Shown here: in pieces, positions 49,337-56,774 of the stretch
Position numbering within the stretch: the stretch's first letter is position 1
Layout: each line of letters starts with the position of its first letter
Position numbers and translations under genes: made by a program
DNA from: Micromonospora coerulea
Lineage (GTDB): Bacteria; Actinomycetota; Actinomycetes; Mycobacteriales; Micromonosporaceae
DNA: 64,000 bases
Direction of reading: 5' to 3'
NCBI RefSeq assembly: GCF_016598485.1
Contig: NZ_JAEMUW010000020.1
Location: 1 to 64,000 of the forward strand
The notes under the pieces: generated by a model
Seen by the model: the letters and a program-made list of their open reading frames with translations, nothing else
Database searches by the model: none
Told to the model about the DNA's origin: nothing

Positions 49337-51187
49337 GTGGACAGCGGACCGATCGGTGACCACGGTTTCCTCGCGGACGGTCGCACCGCGGTCCTGGTGG
49401 ACCGGGCCGGATCGGTAAACTGGTGGTGCCCACTACGCTTCGACGGGCCCTCCGTCTTCGGGCGGTTGCTCGACGACGACGCCGGGCACTGGTCGATCCA
49501 GCCGGAGGACCACTTCACCTCCGAACGGTCCTACCTGGACCACACGCTCGTGCTGCGTACCACCTTCACCACCCGGCAGGGCAGCGTGGCGGTGACCGAC
49601 GCCCTCGCGCTGGAGCCCGGCGCACGAGGCCACGACATCGGCCTGCGCTCACCACAGGTGCTGGGCCGCGTGGTCCAGGGGCTCTCCGGCGAGGTGCCGG
49701 TGCGCGTGAACTACCGGCCACGATTCGAGTACGGGCGGGTCACCGCCTACCTGACGGGGCACGACGGCGTCGTCCACGCGACCGCCGGCGGCTGCCAGCT
49801 GAGCCTGCGCGCCGACGTCCCGCTGGAGTGCGGGCACGGTGACGCCACCGCGACCTTCACCGTCCGGGCCGGCCAAACCTACCGCTTCACCCTCGGCCAC
49901 GCGCCGACCTACGATGCCGACCCGCCCGCGTTGCCCGACGCCGACCGGGTGGTGGCCGACGCCGTCGCCGGCTGGCGCTCCTGGGCCGACCTGCACGCGG
50001 ACCAGTACCGCGGCCTGTTCCGCGACGAGGTGCGGCACAGCGCCCTCATCCTCCAGGGAATGACCTACCGACCCAGCAGCGCGATCGTCGCGGCGGCCAC
50101 CACCTCGCTGCCCGAGGAACCGGGTGGGAACCGCAACTACGACTACCGCTACGTCTGGGTGCGCGACTTCAGCCTCACCCTCCAGGCCCTCTGGCGGGCC
50201 GCCTGCCCCGACGAGGCCAACCGGCAGTTCACCTGGGTGGCTCGGGCCATGGGGCGCATCGGTGACGAACCGGTGCCCATCATGTACGGGGTGCAGGGGG
50301 AGCGGGACCTCACCGAGCACCCCCTCGACCACCTCTCCGGGTACGCCGACAGCCGGCCGGTCTTCGTCGGCAACGACGCCTGGAGGCAGCGGCAGTCCGA
50401 CGTGCTCGGCGAGATCCTCGACGCGGCCTGGCTGATGCGCCACTACCTCGACCCGATGATGCCCGACGTGCGCCAACTGCTGCGGGACCTCGCCGACCAG
50501 GCCGTGCGCAACTGGCAGCGGCCGGACTCCGGCATGTGGGAGGCCCGCGACGCCGAACGGCACTACGTCTCGTCCAAGGTGCAGTGCTGGACGGCGCTGG
50601 ACCGGGCCGTCCGCTTCGGCCCGCGGCTCGGCGACCAGACCGACGTGGCCCGCTGGGCCGCCGCCCGGGACGAGATCCGCGAGGCCGTACTGTCCCGGGG
50701 CTGGCACGAGCGGCTCGGCGCGTACACCGGGGCCTTCGGATCCGACAACCTGGATGCCTCGGTGCTGCTCATGCCGCTGGTCGGCTTCCTGCCGGCCGAC
50801 GACCCGCGGATGCGCTCCACAGTGCGCGTGATCGAGCGCGAACTGTCCCACGAAGGGCTGCTGCGCCGCTGGGACGGCGACCCGGCCGGCTTCGTCATCT
50901 GCTCGTTCTGGCTGGTCAGCTGCCTGGCGCTGGCCGGTGAGGTGGACCGGGCCCACCACATGTTCAGGCGGCTCGCCGCCCGGGTCAACGACCTGGGGCT
51001 CTTCGCCGAGCAGATCGACCCGCTCACCGGGGAGCAGCTCGGCAACTTCCCGCAGGCCTTCTCGCACATCGGGCTGATCAATGCCGCCGGCCGGCTCACC
51101 GAGGCCGCCCGACGGCGCGACGCCGCGGGCCAGCCGCGACACCCCGTGCCGGCCGGTACGGAACGGACGGAAGGAGCACGCTCATGA
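49337..51187 (+). CDS. GH15-family glycosidase (glucoamylase/trehalase-like)
   Basis: A 616-residue cytoplasmic glycoside hydrolase family 15 enzyme. The N-terminal beta-sandwich starts GPIGDHGFLADGRTAVLVDR, SVNWWCPLRFDGPSVFGRLL; the (alpha/alpha)6 domain has NYDYRYVWVRDFSLTLQALW near residue 270, GYADSRPVFVGNDAWRQRQS, DSGMWEARDAERHYVSSKVQ (the G-x-W-E-x-R region with the general acid Glu) and GAFGSDNLDASVLLMPL. Actinobacterial members cleave trehalose or alpha-glucans. No signal peptide. GTG start; its stop overlaps an SDR stub by ATGA. It resembles mycobacterial trehalase most, but the substrate is open. Confidence 0.9.
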   Translation: MDSGPIGDHGFLADGRTAVLVDRAGSVNWWCPLRFDGPSVFGRLLDDDAGHWSIQPEDHFTSERSYLDHTLVLRTTFTTRQGSVAVTDALALEPGARGHDIGLRSPQVLGRVVQGLSGEVPVRVNYRPRFEYGRVTAYLTGHDGVVHATAGGCQLSLRADVPLECGHGDATATFTVRAGQTYRFTLGHAPTYDADPPALPDADRVVADAVAGWRSWADLHADQYRGLFRDEVRHSALILQGMTYRPSSAIVAAATTSLPEEPGGNRNYDYRYVWVRDFSLTLQALWRAACPDEANRQFTWVARAMGRIGDEPVPIMYGVQGERDLTEHPLDHLSGYADSRPVFVGNDAWRQRQSDVLGEILDAAWLMRHYLDPMMPDVRQLLRDLADQAVRNWQRPDSGMWEARDAERHYVSSKVQCWTALDRAVRFGPRLGDQTDVARWAAARDEIREAVLSRGWHERLGAYTGAFGSDNLDASVLLMPLVGFLPADDPRMRSTVRVIERELSHEGLLRRWDGDPAGFVICSFWLVSCLALAGEVDRAHHMFRRLAARVNDLGLFAEQIDPLTGEQLGNFPQAFSHIGLINAAGRLTEAARRRDAAGQPRHPVPAGTERTEGARS

Positions 51188-51280
51188 CTGGACGCCTCGC
51201 GGGGAAGGCCGCCCTGATCAACGGTTCGGACGTGGAGCATCCCTGATCGCTGCCAGGTTGTTCGCCGAGCCGCAGGCTCC
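51184..51280 (+). pseudogene. SDR N-terminal stub
   Basis: The ATG overlapping the GH15 stop begins MTGRLAGKAALINGSD and ends 5 codons later at TGA. Shifting the frame after NGS gives GRGASLIAARLFAEPQA, so the combined text is the first 30 residues of a short-chain dehydrogenase (G-K-x-A-L-I-x-G-x-x-x-G). All downstream catalytic motifs are lost. The ATGA overlap shows that an SDR gene was once translationally coupled to the GH15 gene. Confidence 0.7.
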
Positions 51281-51430
51281 ATCGGCGCTATCACATCCAA
51301 GAAACTTGCGCGGTTTGTACTTTTTCGCGTTCTTTGGGCGACGGTTGGTCGAGGATGAGCGCAGGGGGAGAGCCAGGGGCGCACGAACCGAAGGAATTCG
51401 CATGCCGTCGCAGGGAGAGGAGCCGAAGTC

Positions 51431-51877
51431 GTGGACATGAAGCTTGAGTTCATCGTGCTGCCGGTCGCCGACGTGGAACGGGCCAAGAACTTCTACAAGG
51501 CGCTGGGTTGGCGGGAGGACATCGACATCGGCGAGGGGGATGCCCGGGTGGCGCAGCTGACACCGCCCAGGTCGGAGTGCTCGATCATGTTGGGCCGCAG
51601 CCTCACCTCGGCCGCGCCCGGCTCCTTCCAGGGCCTGTGCCTGGTGGTGAACGACATCGAGGCGGCCCGGGCCGAGCTGGTTGGCCGCGGCGTCGAGGTG
51701 AGCGAGGTGTTCCACGACGCCGGCGGTGGAATGCCGCATGCGAACGCTCAGGGACGGGTCCCTGGGCTGGCTCCGGACCGAGCGAGTTATTTCTCGTTCG
51801 CCTCGTTCAACGACCCGGACGGCAATGGCTGGTACCTCCAGGAGGTCACCAAACGCTTTCCTGGCCGGCTGTGGTGA
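51431..51877 (+). CDS. VOC-family protein (glyoxalase-like)
   Basis: A 148-residue VOC protein, the long kind found in actinobacteria: MKLEFIVLPVADVERAKNFY, KALGWREDIDIGEGDARVAQ, SECSIMLG, GLCLVVNDIEAARAELVGRG, VSEVFHDAGGGM and SFASFNDPDGNGWYLQEVTK. The terminal D-P-D-G-N-G-W-x-L-Q-E gives the metal Glu. Start GTG or ATG six bases apart are equivalent. It lies on the left flank of the IS1634-type element but is intact. No substrate is known. Confidence 0.88.
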   Translation: MDMKLEFIVLPVADVERAKNFYKALGWREDIDIGEGDARVAQLTPPRSECSIMLGRSLTSAAPGSFQGLCLVVNDIEAARAELVGRGVEVSEVFHDAGGGMPHANAQGRVPGLAPDRASYFSFASFNDPDGNGWYLQEVTKRFPGRLW

Positions 51878-51994
51878 GTGCCGGCCGGCTCTTCTCGAGG
51901 AGGAGGCTGTCACTTCTCATTCATCCTGAGCCATCCATCCTGTCCTTGACCTGCAGTGCTTGAGCTGGGCAAACACGGGTTGGCCCGGTGACAA

Positions 51995-53810
51995 GGCGTG
52001 TCACTAGGCCGTGGTGTTCGTGCTGGTCAGGCGGGTGCGGGTGTCGCGTGGATGACGCGGGGAGGTTCGGTGATCTTCAGCTTGGCGAACAGGGCCTTCT
52101 GGGGCTGGGACAGCTCGGTGCGCTGGCAGAAGGTGCCGGCGGCGCCGGTGAACACGCCGACGTGCAGCCGCTCGACGTCTGCGCGGATCTTGGTCCAGGT
52201 GTGGCCGGTGGTGGTCTCGGCGACGCGGATGAGTAGCAGCGCGAGCCAGCAGAGCAGGATGTGGGCGCGGATGCGGTCCTCGCGGCGGTGGAACACCGGC
52301 CGCAGGTCCAGGGTGGTCTTCATGTCGCGCCAGCCGCGTTCGACCTCGAGGAGTTGCTTGTAGCCCAGCGCGATGTCCTCGGCGGACAGTTTCGGGTCGG
52401 AGCAGCGCAGCAGGTACTTGCCGTCCAGCCGCTGTTCGGCCTTGACCGCCGCTTGATCGATGCGCGGCAGGCCGCCGGGGGTGACGCGCAGGTAGCGGTT
52501 GAGGCCGGGCTTGGTGGAGATCACCCCGCGTAGCTCGGCGCGTTTCGTGGCGCTCAGCGTGTCCGAACCGTCGATCTTGGCGGTGAGCTGGGCGATCAGC
52601 CGTTCACGCACGGCGGTGTCACGCTCGGCGGCTTCGGGGTTGAAGCAGATCACGAACCGGTCATCGGCGCCGATGTTGACTTCCTTGACCTGCAGGTTGT
52701 CGGCGACGGTGGCGTAGCGGCCCTGCCGGGCCAGGGCGGCCTCGGCCTCGGCGGTGCCGGCGCGCAGCTTCTCACCGAGGATGTAGCCGCCCGCGCCCAG
52801 CTGCAGGAACCTTCTGTTCTCCGCGGAGGCGAAGCCGCGGTCGGCGACCCAGACGATGCGGGCGAGGCTCCACTCCCGCATGTCGGTCTTGACCTGGCGG
52901 ATCAGCGCCGAATCGCTGGTGTTGCCCGGCCAGCACCACACCCGCACCGGGATGCCGGTGCGGGTGACGGCCATGCCGACCACGACCTGGGGTAGGTCGT
53001 CGCGGGAGTCTTTGCTCTTGCCGTGAGTGCGAAACCCGGCCTGCTTGACCGCTGTCGGATCGTCGGCATCGACAACGGTGCCCTTGTCGTCGCGCCACAG
53101 CGGCTCGTCGGCCTCGTCGAGTTCGAAGTAGGTGCTGGTCGTGTCGAAAAACAGCAGGTCGACTTCCAGGTTGAGCAGGTCGGCGATCTGATCGTAGACG
53201 GCCCGGGTCAAGGCGGGCTCGACCTCGATGAGCTGGTCCATCGCCCGGTAGCAGGCATCGTCGGTGACGTGCGGCAGGCCGGGCAGGTGCACGTCCTGGC
53301 AGACCCACTCGGACGCGGCCAGCTTCGACGACGGCGCCAGGGCCCGGTTCGCGACCAGCGCGAACAGCACCCGTTCCACGTCGACCTCGCGGCGGGCGGA
53401 ACCCACCAGCGGCTGCAGGATCTTGTCGATGCGCAGCCACCGCCACAGGCCGTCGAGCAGCCACGCCCCGCCCAGCGGCCGTGACTCGACGAACGACAAC
53501 CCCGCCGGTGCGGCCGCGGCCAGGGCTTCGGCCGGGTCCAGCAGCCGTGACAGCGCATCGACCAGGCGGCGGACCCCGGCGACGTCGAGTTGGTCCTCGC
53601 GGCCGAACGAGTACAGCACCCGCGTCTTGGACGCCTTCGCCACCGGATCCCACTCGTTGTGGGCCAGCTGCAGGTAGCGGATCGTCTGCCCATCACGGGT
53701 CTTACGTGTCGACGCCTTCACGTACACGAGGCACGACCGTACACCGACTAGGAACCAAGACAAAGGTCCGCAGCTCAGCGAAGTTATCCACAGGCAGGCG
53801 TGTCACTAGG
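51995..53810. mobile_element. IS1634-type insertion sequence with 15-bp flanking direct repeats
   Basis: The element contains one transposase gene on the minus strand. An identical 15-mer AGGCGTGTCACTAGG stands at 51995-52009 and 53796-53810, in the same orientation, just outside the gene on both sides. IS1634-family elements are known for long, variable target duplications, so these are read as the duplicated target. The element itself then spans about 52010-53795 (1.8 kb). Terminal inverted repeats are not obvious; weak similarity (CCGTGG/TTCG and CCTGTGG/TTCG) occurs at the ends. Confidence 0.8.
52027..53763 (-). CDS. IS1634-family (IS4-like) DDE transposase
   Basis: A 578-residue full-length transposase: CLVYVKASTRKTRDGQTIRY, DVERVLFALVANRALAPSSK, LLNLEVDLLFFDTTSTYFEL (first catalytic Asp in F-F-D-T-T-S), VVGMAVTRTGIPVRVWCWPG, ARIVWVADRGFASAENRRFL (D-R-G-F/M, second Asp) and EDIALGYKQLLEVERGWRDM (Y-x2-L/R-x2-E-x6-K/R box with the Glu), followed by AHILLCWLALLLIRVAE. 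No frameshift or stop is visible, so the element may be active. The C-terminus stops close to the left repeat. Confidence 0.93.
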   Translation of the reverse strand: MSWFLVGVRSCLVYVKASTRKTRDGQTIRYLQLAHNEWDPVAKASKTRVLYSFGREDQLDVAGVRRLVDALSRLLDPAEALAAAAPAGLSFVESRPLGGAWLLDGLWRWLRIDKILQPLVGSARREVDVERVLFALVANRALAPSSKLAASEWVCQDVHLPGLPHVTDDACYRAMDQLIEVEPALTRAVYDQIADLLNLEVDLLFFDTTSTYFELDEADEPLWRDDKGTVVDADDPTAVKQAGFRTHGKSKDSRDDLPQVVVGMAVTRTGIPVRVWCWPGNTSDSALIRQVKTDMREWSLARIVWVADRGFASAENRRFLQLGAGGYILGEKLRAGTAEAEAALARQGRYATVADNLQVKEVNIGADDRFVICFNPEAAERDTAVRERLIAQLTAKIDGSDTLSATKRAELRGVISTKPGLNRYLRVTPGGLPRIDQAAVKAEQRLDGKYLLRCSDPKLSAEDIALGYKQLLEVERGWRDMKTTLDLRPVFHRREDRIRAHILLCWLALLLIRVAETTTGHTWTKIRADVERLHVGVFTGAAGTFCQRTELSQPQKALFAKLKITEPPRVIHATPAPA

Positions 53811-53855
53811 GGATTTCGCGGTTTCCACCAGGACACAACGCGCTGACCTGCACCT

Positions 53856-54203
53856 TCAGGCCGGCGTGCGGCAACAGGCCGCGGGCCCCGCTGCGACTGC
53901 CCAATCTGTAACGGGCAGCGGCTGACCCGTTTCCTGCGCCGGGAGCACCAGAACGAGGCGATGGCACACGCCGTGGCCGTGTGGTCCCGGATGGCCGGCG
54001 ACCTGCTCGACCAACCCACCATGCGAGACCGCGGCGCGTACTGGAAAAACGTCTGCACAAGCTCCGTCGCAGAACACGCGATGATCGCCACGAGACTGCA
54101 GTTGATCGACCCGCTGCCGGCACAAAAGCCCCTCATGCAGTGGGCGACGCTGCCAGCCTGGCCGGTGGGTGAGCGCACCACGGCACCAGGCGGCGACCGG
54201 TGA
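53856..54203 (+). pseudogene. C-terminal fragment of a tRNA-guanine-transglycosylase-like protein
   Basis: After a stop near 53853 the + frame runs open to 54203: RGPRCDCPICNGQRLTRFLR, REHQNEAMAHAVAVWSRMAG, AYWKNVCTSSVAEHAMIATR and PLPAQKPLMQWATLPAWPVG. The C-x-C-x2-C followed by His residues about 13 and 20 positions later resembles the zinc site at the end of tRNA-guanine transglycosylases and related base-exchange enzymes (for example DpdA-like). There is no catalytic domain and no start, and the IS lies immediately upstream, so it is a fragment. The family assignment is tentative; an unrelated zinc protein is possible. Confidence 0.4.
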
Positions 54204-54214
54204 CCAGTCCGCGA

Positions 54215-54832
54215 TCAGGACCCTGACAGCCCAGCAGCTCGATGCACAACCTCTGTGAACCACCACCAGGCCGGCGTCGGCTGACGGTCGGCCACCGACT
54301 CTGGCGCTAACACCACCTCAGGCCGTCCGTCCCGGTGAACAGCGACGCCGATGCCGTAGAACGACGCCTGCGACAGCGCCGCCGCCGAGTCAGGCGGCAA
54401 AGCCGCAACGATCACCATGCGCGGGCAGTACACCGCGAACCGGGACGCGGCCCGTAAGCCGCCCATCCAATCGGCGCTGCGCACCATCGCCAAGGTGGGT
54501 GTCACAGGTGGGGCAACCCGACGCGTCACCGTCGCTGCTGACCAGAGCACGGCGCCCGCGGGAAGCCGACGCAGCCGACCACGGTCGGCCGCAGACAACG
54601 CGTCCACAGGCACGGGAAGACCCAGCGGCAGATCCATCAACGTGTCGAGGACGTCGAGCCCGAGAATCGGCTCAATGCCATGGCGGTGGCGCAGTCGGCC
54701 CTGATCCTCGTCCCGCCGGTACGCAATCCAGGCTCGGCTATCGAACACGTTGACCCGGGCGACGGTGACCCCACCCGGTGGGGCCTGCGGCATGGCGCCG
54801 GCGAACCGTTCCAGGTTTACCGCAACACTCAT
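54215..54832 (-). CDS. Unknown protein, 205 aa, coupled to a wHTH regulator
   Basis: A soluble protein without a family I recognise. It reads VAVNLERFAGAMPQAPPGG, VTVARVNVFDSRAWIAYRRD, EDQGRLRHRHGIEPILGLDV, LPAGAVLWSAATVTRRVAPP, then MVIVAALPPDSAAALSQASF and a C-terminal block with TPAWWWFTEVVHRA. The alternation of strands and helices suggests an alpha/beta fold with a possible nucleotide- or base-related role. Its ATG overlaps the stop of the wHTH gene by 4 bases (ATGA), so it is produced together with it. Facing it is the TGT-like fragment, stops only 11 bp apart. Confidence 0.65.
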   Translation of the reverse strand: MSVAVNLERFAGAMPQAPPGGVTVARVNVFDSRAWIAYRRDEDQGRLRHRHGIEPILGLDVLDTLMDLPLGLPVPVDALSAADRGRLRRLPAGAVLWSAATVTRRVAPPVTPTLAMVRSADWMGGLRAASRFAVYCPRMVIVAALPPDSAAALSQASFYGIGVAVHRDGRPEVVLAPESVADRQPTPAWWWFTEVVHRAAGLSGS

Positions 54833-55146
54833 GCCACCGCCCCCTCGTCGCTGTCCTCCACCTGAAGCATGTCCACCACGTGCCGAAGCGGGGCCCAAGC
54901 TCGGGCGCCGGTGATCGTATAGAACACCCGCCGGTCCGAGCGCGGGGGCATACGCCGGGCGAGACCCAACTCCACCAACGAGCGCAGCGGCGGGTAGAAC
55001 ACGCTGCCCGGCACACGGTGCGACATCGCTAGGTCGGTAACACACACTCCACCCTCGCCAGCCGCAACCAGCGCGGCAAGCAACTCGAGTCGGTACCGAT
55101 GCCCAAACAAGCCAGACGAAAACCGCCGAACCCGATCCAGGTCCAC
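54829..55146 (-). CDS. Winged-helix DNA-binding protein, 105 aa
   Basis: A small regulator: LDRVRRFSSGLFGHRYRLEL, LAALVAAGEGGVCVTDLAMS, HRVPGSVFYPPLRSLVELGL, ARRMPPRSDRRVFYTITGAR and AWAPLRHVVDMLQ. This is a single wHTH of the ArsR/PadR type with a well-formed wing (R-S-D-R-R-x-F-Y). No ligand domain. GTG start at 55146. It is coupled to the unknown 205-aa protein. Similar wHTH-plus-partner pairs are seen near mobile or defence genes, but the role here is inferred only from context. Confidence 0.8.
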   Translation of the reverse strand: MDLDRVRRFSSGLFGHRYRLELLAALVAAGEGGVCVTDLAMSHRVPGSVFYPPLRSLVELGLARRMPPRSDRRVFYTITGARAWAPLRHVVDMLQVEDSDEGAVA

Positions 55147-55429
55147 CGCTTCAAAATAGCGAATCGCGAATCGCGTGTCACTTCATCAAGGCTCGGTCGA
55201 CGGCGGTGCCGCCGGCGGCAGGGTCAGCGAGGGTCGAGAGGACCTCAAACCCGGCAGGGTCGCGGCGAAGCACCGGCACCTCCGCGCCCGCGCCGACGTC
55301 GCAGACGACGATGAACGCCCCGACCGGCAGTTGCAGGCCGGTCGCCAGCAAGTGCTCCGCCCGGTCTCCTCAGGGACGCCGGCGGCGGCGAGGCGGCCGG
55401 GGCGATCGCAGGACACGCGCTCGCACCGA

Positions 55430-55715
55430 CCCGGACCGTGAACGCGTCACCGCGCTGCTCTACCGCTTCTACCGCCGCTGCGCGAACGCTGACCTGCCCG
55501 AACTCGAGCGTCTGGCCACCACCGTGCAGACCTGGTGGCCCCAGATCGTCGCATTCATACACACCGGAATCACCAACGCCGGCTCCGAGGGCACCAACCG
55601 AGGATCAAGACGGTCGCCCGCGACAGCCTACGGCGTCCGCAACCTCGTAAACCAGCGACTACGCACCCGCTGCGCCACCACCTGACGAACCCGAGGACAC
55701 CTCAACCCCCGATAA
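55430..55715 (+). pseudogene. ISL3-family transposase C-terminal fragment
   Basis: The + strand reads VTALLYRFYRRCANADLPEL, RLATTVQTWWPQIVAFIHTG and ITNAGSEGTNRG, then in a neighbouring frame RIKTVARDS, then YGVRNLVNQRLRTRCATT, a TGA and RTRGHLNPR before the natural stop. These are the last blocks of ISL3-family transposases (W-W-P-x-I-x-A-F-x-x-T-G-I-T-N-A-x-x-E-G-T-N-R). Two compensating indels and a nonsense codon (R to TGA) are visible, and the upstream two thirds of the gene are not found. It is dead. The 55147-55429 stretch before it has no recognisable gene. Confidence 0.85.
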
Positions 55716-55746
55716 CTTTGCTGAGCCAGCATCACCTGACATGGCG

Positions 55747-55774
55747 AAGGGGCCGGGTTGGTCCCCGGCCCCTT
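55747..55774 (-). terminator. Hairpin downstream of the secreted hydrolase gene
   Basis: AAGGGGCCGGG / CCCGGCCCCTT, a perfect 11-bp stem with a 6-base loop, 12 bp after the stop of the minus-strand alpha/beta hydrolase gene. Confidence 0.8.
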
Positions 55775-55786
55775 CTGAGAGGTCGA

Positions 55787-56593
55787 TCAGGAGGTCTTGC
55801 GCGCTGCCTCGACGATTACACGCTCCACCTTCTCGGGCTCCGAGACCATGGACAGGTGCGCGGCCTTGATCTCGGTGGTGTGCGCGTTGGCCCGCTTCGC
55901 CATGTATCGCTGGGTCGCCGCCGGGATGACGTTGTCGACTGTGCCGACTACGTCCCAGGTGGGGATCGAGGTCCAGGCCGGCGGGCCGGACGGTTCGCCC
56001 AGCGCGGAGGCGTTCAGCGGGCGTTGCCCGGCGGCCAGCATGGCACCCTTCTTCTTGGGCTCGTCGTTGGCGAAGATTTCCGGGAATAGGTCCGGTTGGA
56101 TGTACGTGTCGGTGTACGAGCCCGACCCGTCCGTCGGCGACACGGTCCTGATGGCCGGGCCGACCTGGCTGCCCGGATTCAGCTCGGTGAGGCTCAGCAG
56201 GGAGTCGCCTTCGGCCGGGACGTACGCGTCGACGTAGACCAGCGCCTTGACGTTGGTGTTGCCGCGTGCCGCGTTGCTGATGAGGAAGCCGCCGTACGAG
56301 TGCGCGGCCAGAACCACCGGGCCGTCGATCGTGGCGAGGAAGTCACCCAAGTATTTCGAGTCGCTGGCGACGCCGCGCAGAGGGTTGGCTACCACGGTGA
56401 CGGTGTAGCCGTCGCGCTGGAGGCGCTCGGTGACGCTGCTCCACGTCGAGCCGTCGGCCCATGCGCCGTGCACCAGCACCACGGTCGGCTTGGGACCATG
56501 GGTGGTCGACGCGGCCGCTACACCGGGGATCAGCGCGGCGACACCACCGGTCAGGGCCAAGCCGAGGGCGGCCTTGCGTAGGGAGAGTTTCAT
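55787..56593 (-). CDS. Secreted alpha/beta hydrolase (esterase-like)
   Basis: A 268-residue exported enzyme. MKLSLRKAALGLALTGGVAA with LIPGVAAAST is a Sec signal peptide with an A-x-A cleavage site near residue 28. The mature part has PTVVLVHGAWADGSTWSSVT (oxyanion H-G), VVLAAHSYGGFLISNAA (nucleophile in H-S-Y-G-G), an Asp in VVGTVDNVIPAATQ and the catalytic His in IKAAHLSMVSEPEKVERVI. This is the EstC/salicylate-esterase-like group. The frame stays open upstream, but the signal peptide fixes the start at 56593. A terminator follows. Confidence 0.92.
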   Translation of the reverse strand: MKLSLRKAALGLALTGGVAALIPGVAAASTTHGPKPTVVLVHGAWADGSTWSSVTERLQRDGYTVTVVANPLRGVASDSKYLGDFLATIDGPVVLAAHSYGGFLISNAARGNTNVKALVYVDAYVPAEGDSLLSLTELNPGSQVGPAIRTVSPTDGSGSYTDTYIQPDLFPEIFANDEPKKKGAMLAAGQRPLNASALGEPSGPPAWTSIPTWDVVGTVDNVIPAATQRYMAKRANAHTTEIKAAHLSMVSEPEKVERVIVEAARKTS

Positions 56594-56774
56594 CGTGTTC
56601 CTTATCACGAGTGGGCGCCGTGCTCGGCGCCGCGTGTCTTCGCAGAACACCAGCCTCAGCCGGGGACCGGACCCTCGAAACAGATCACCTGTCCGGGCGC
56701 CCGTCGCCGCATACCGGGCGGGAGCCTCACCCGAACAGGTCAGTGGAACCGTGTTCCCGCAGCTCGGAGTGCTT

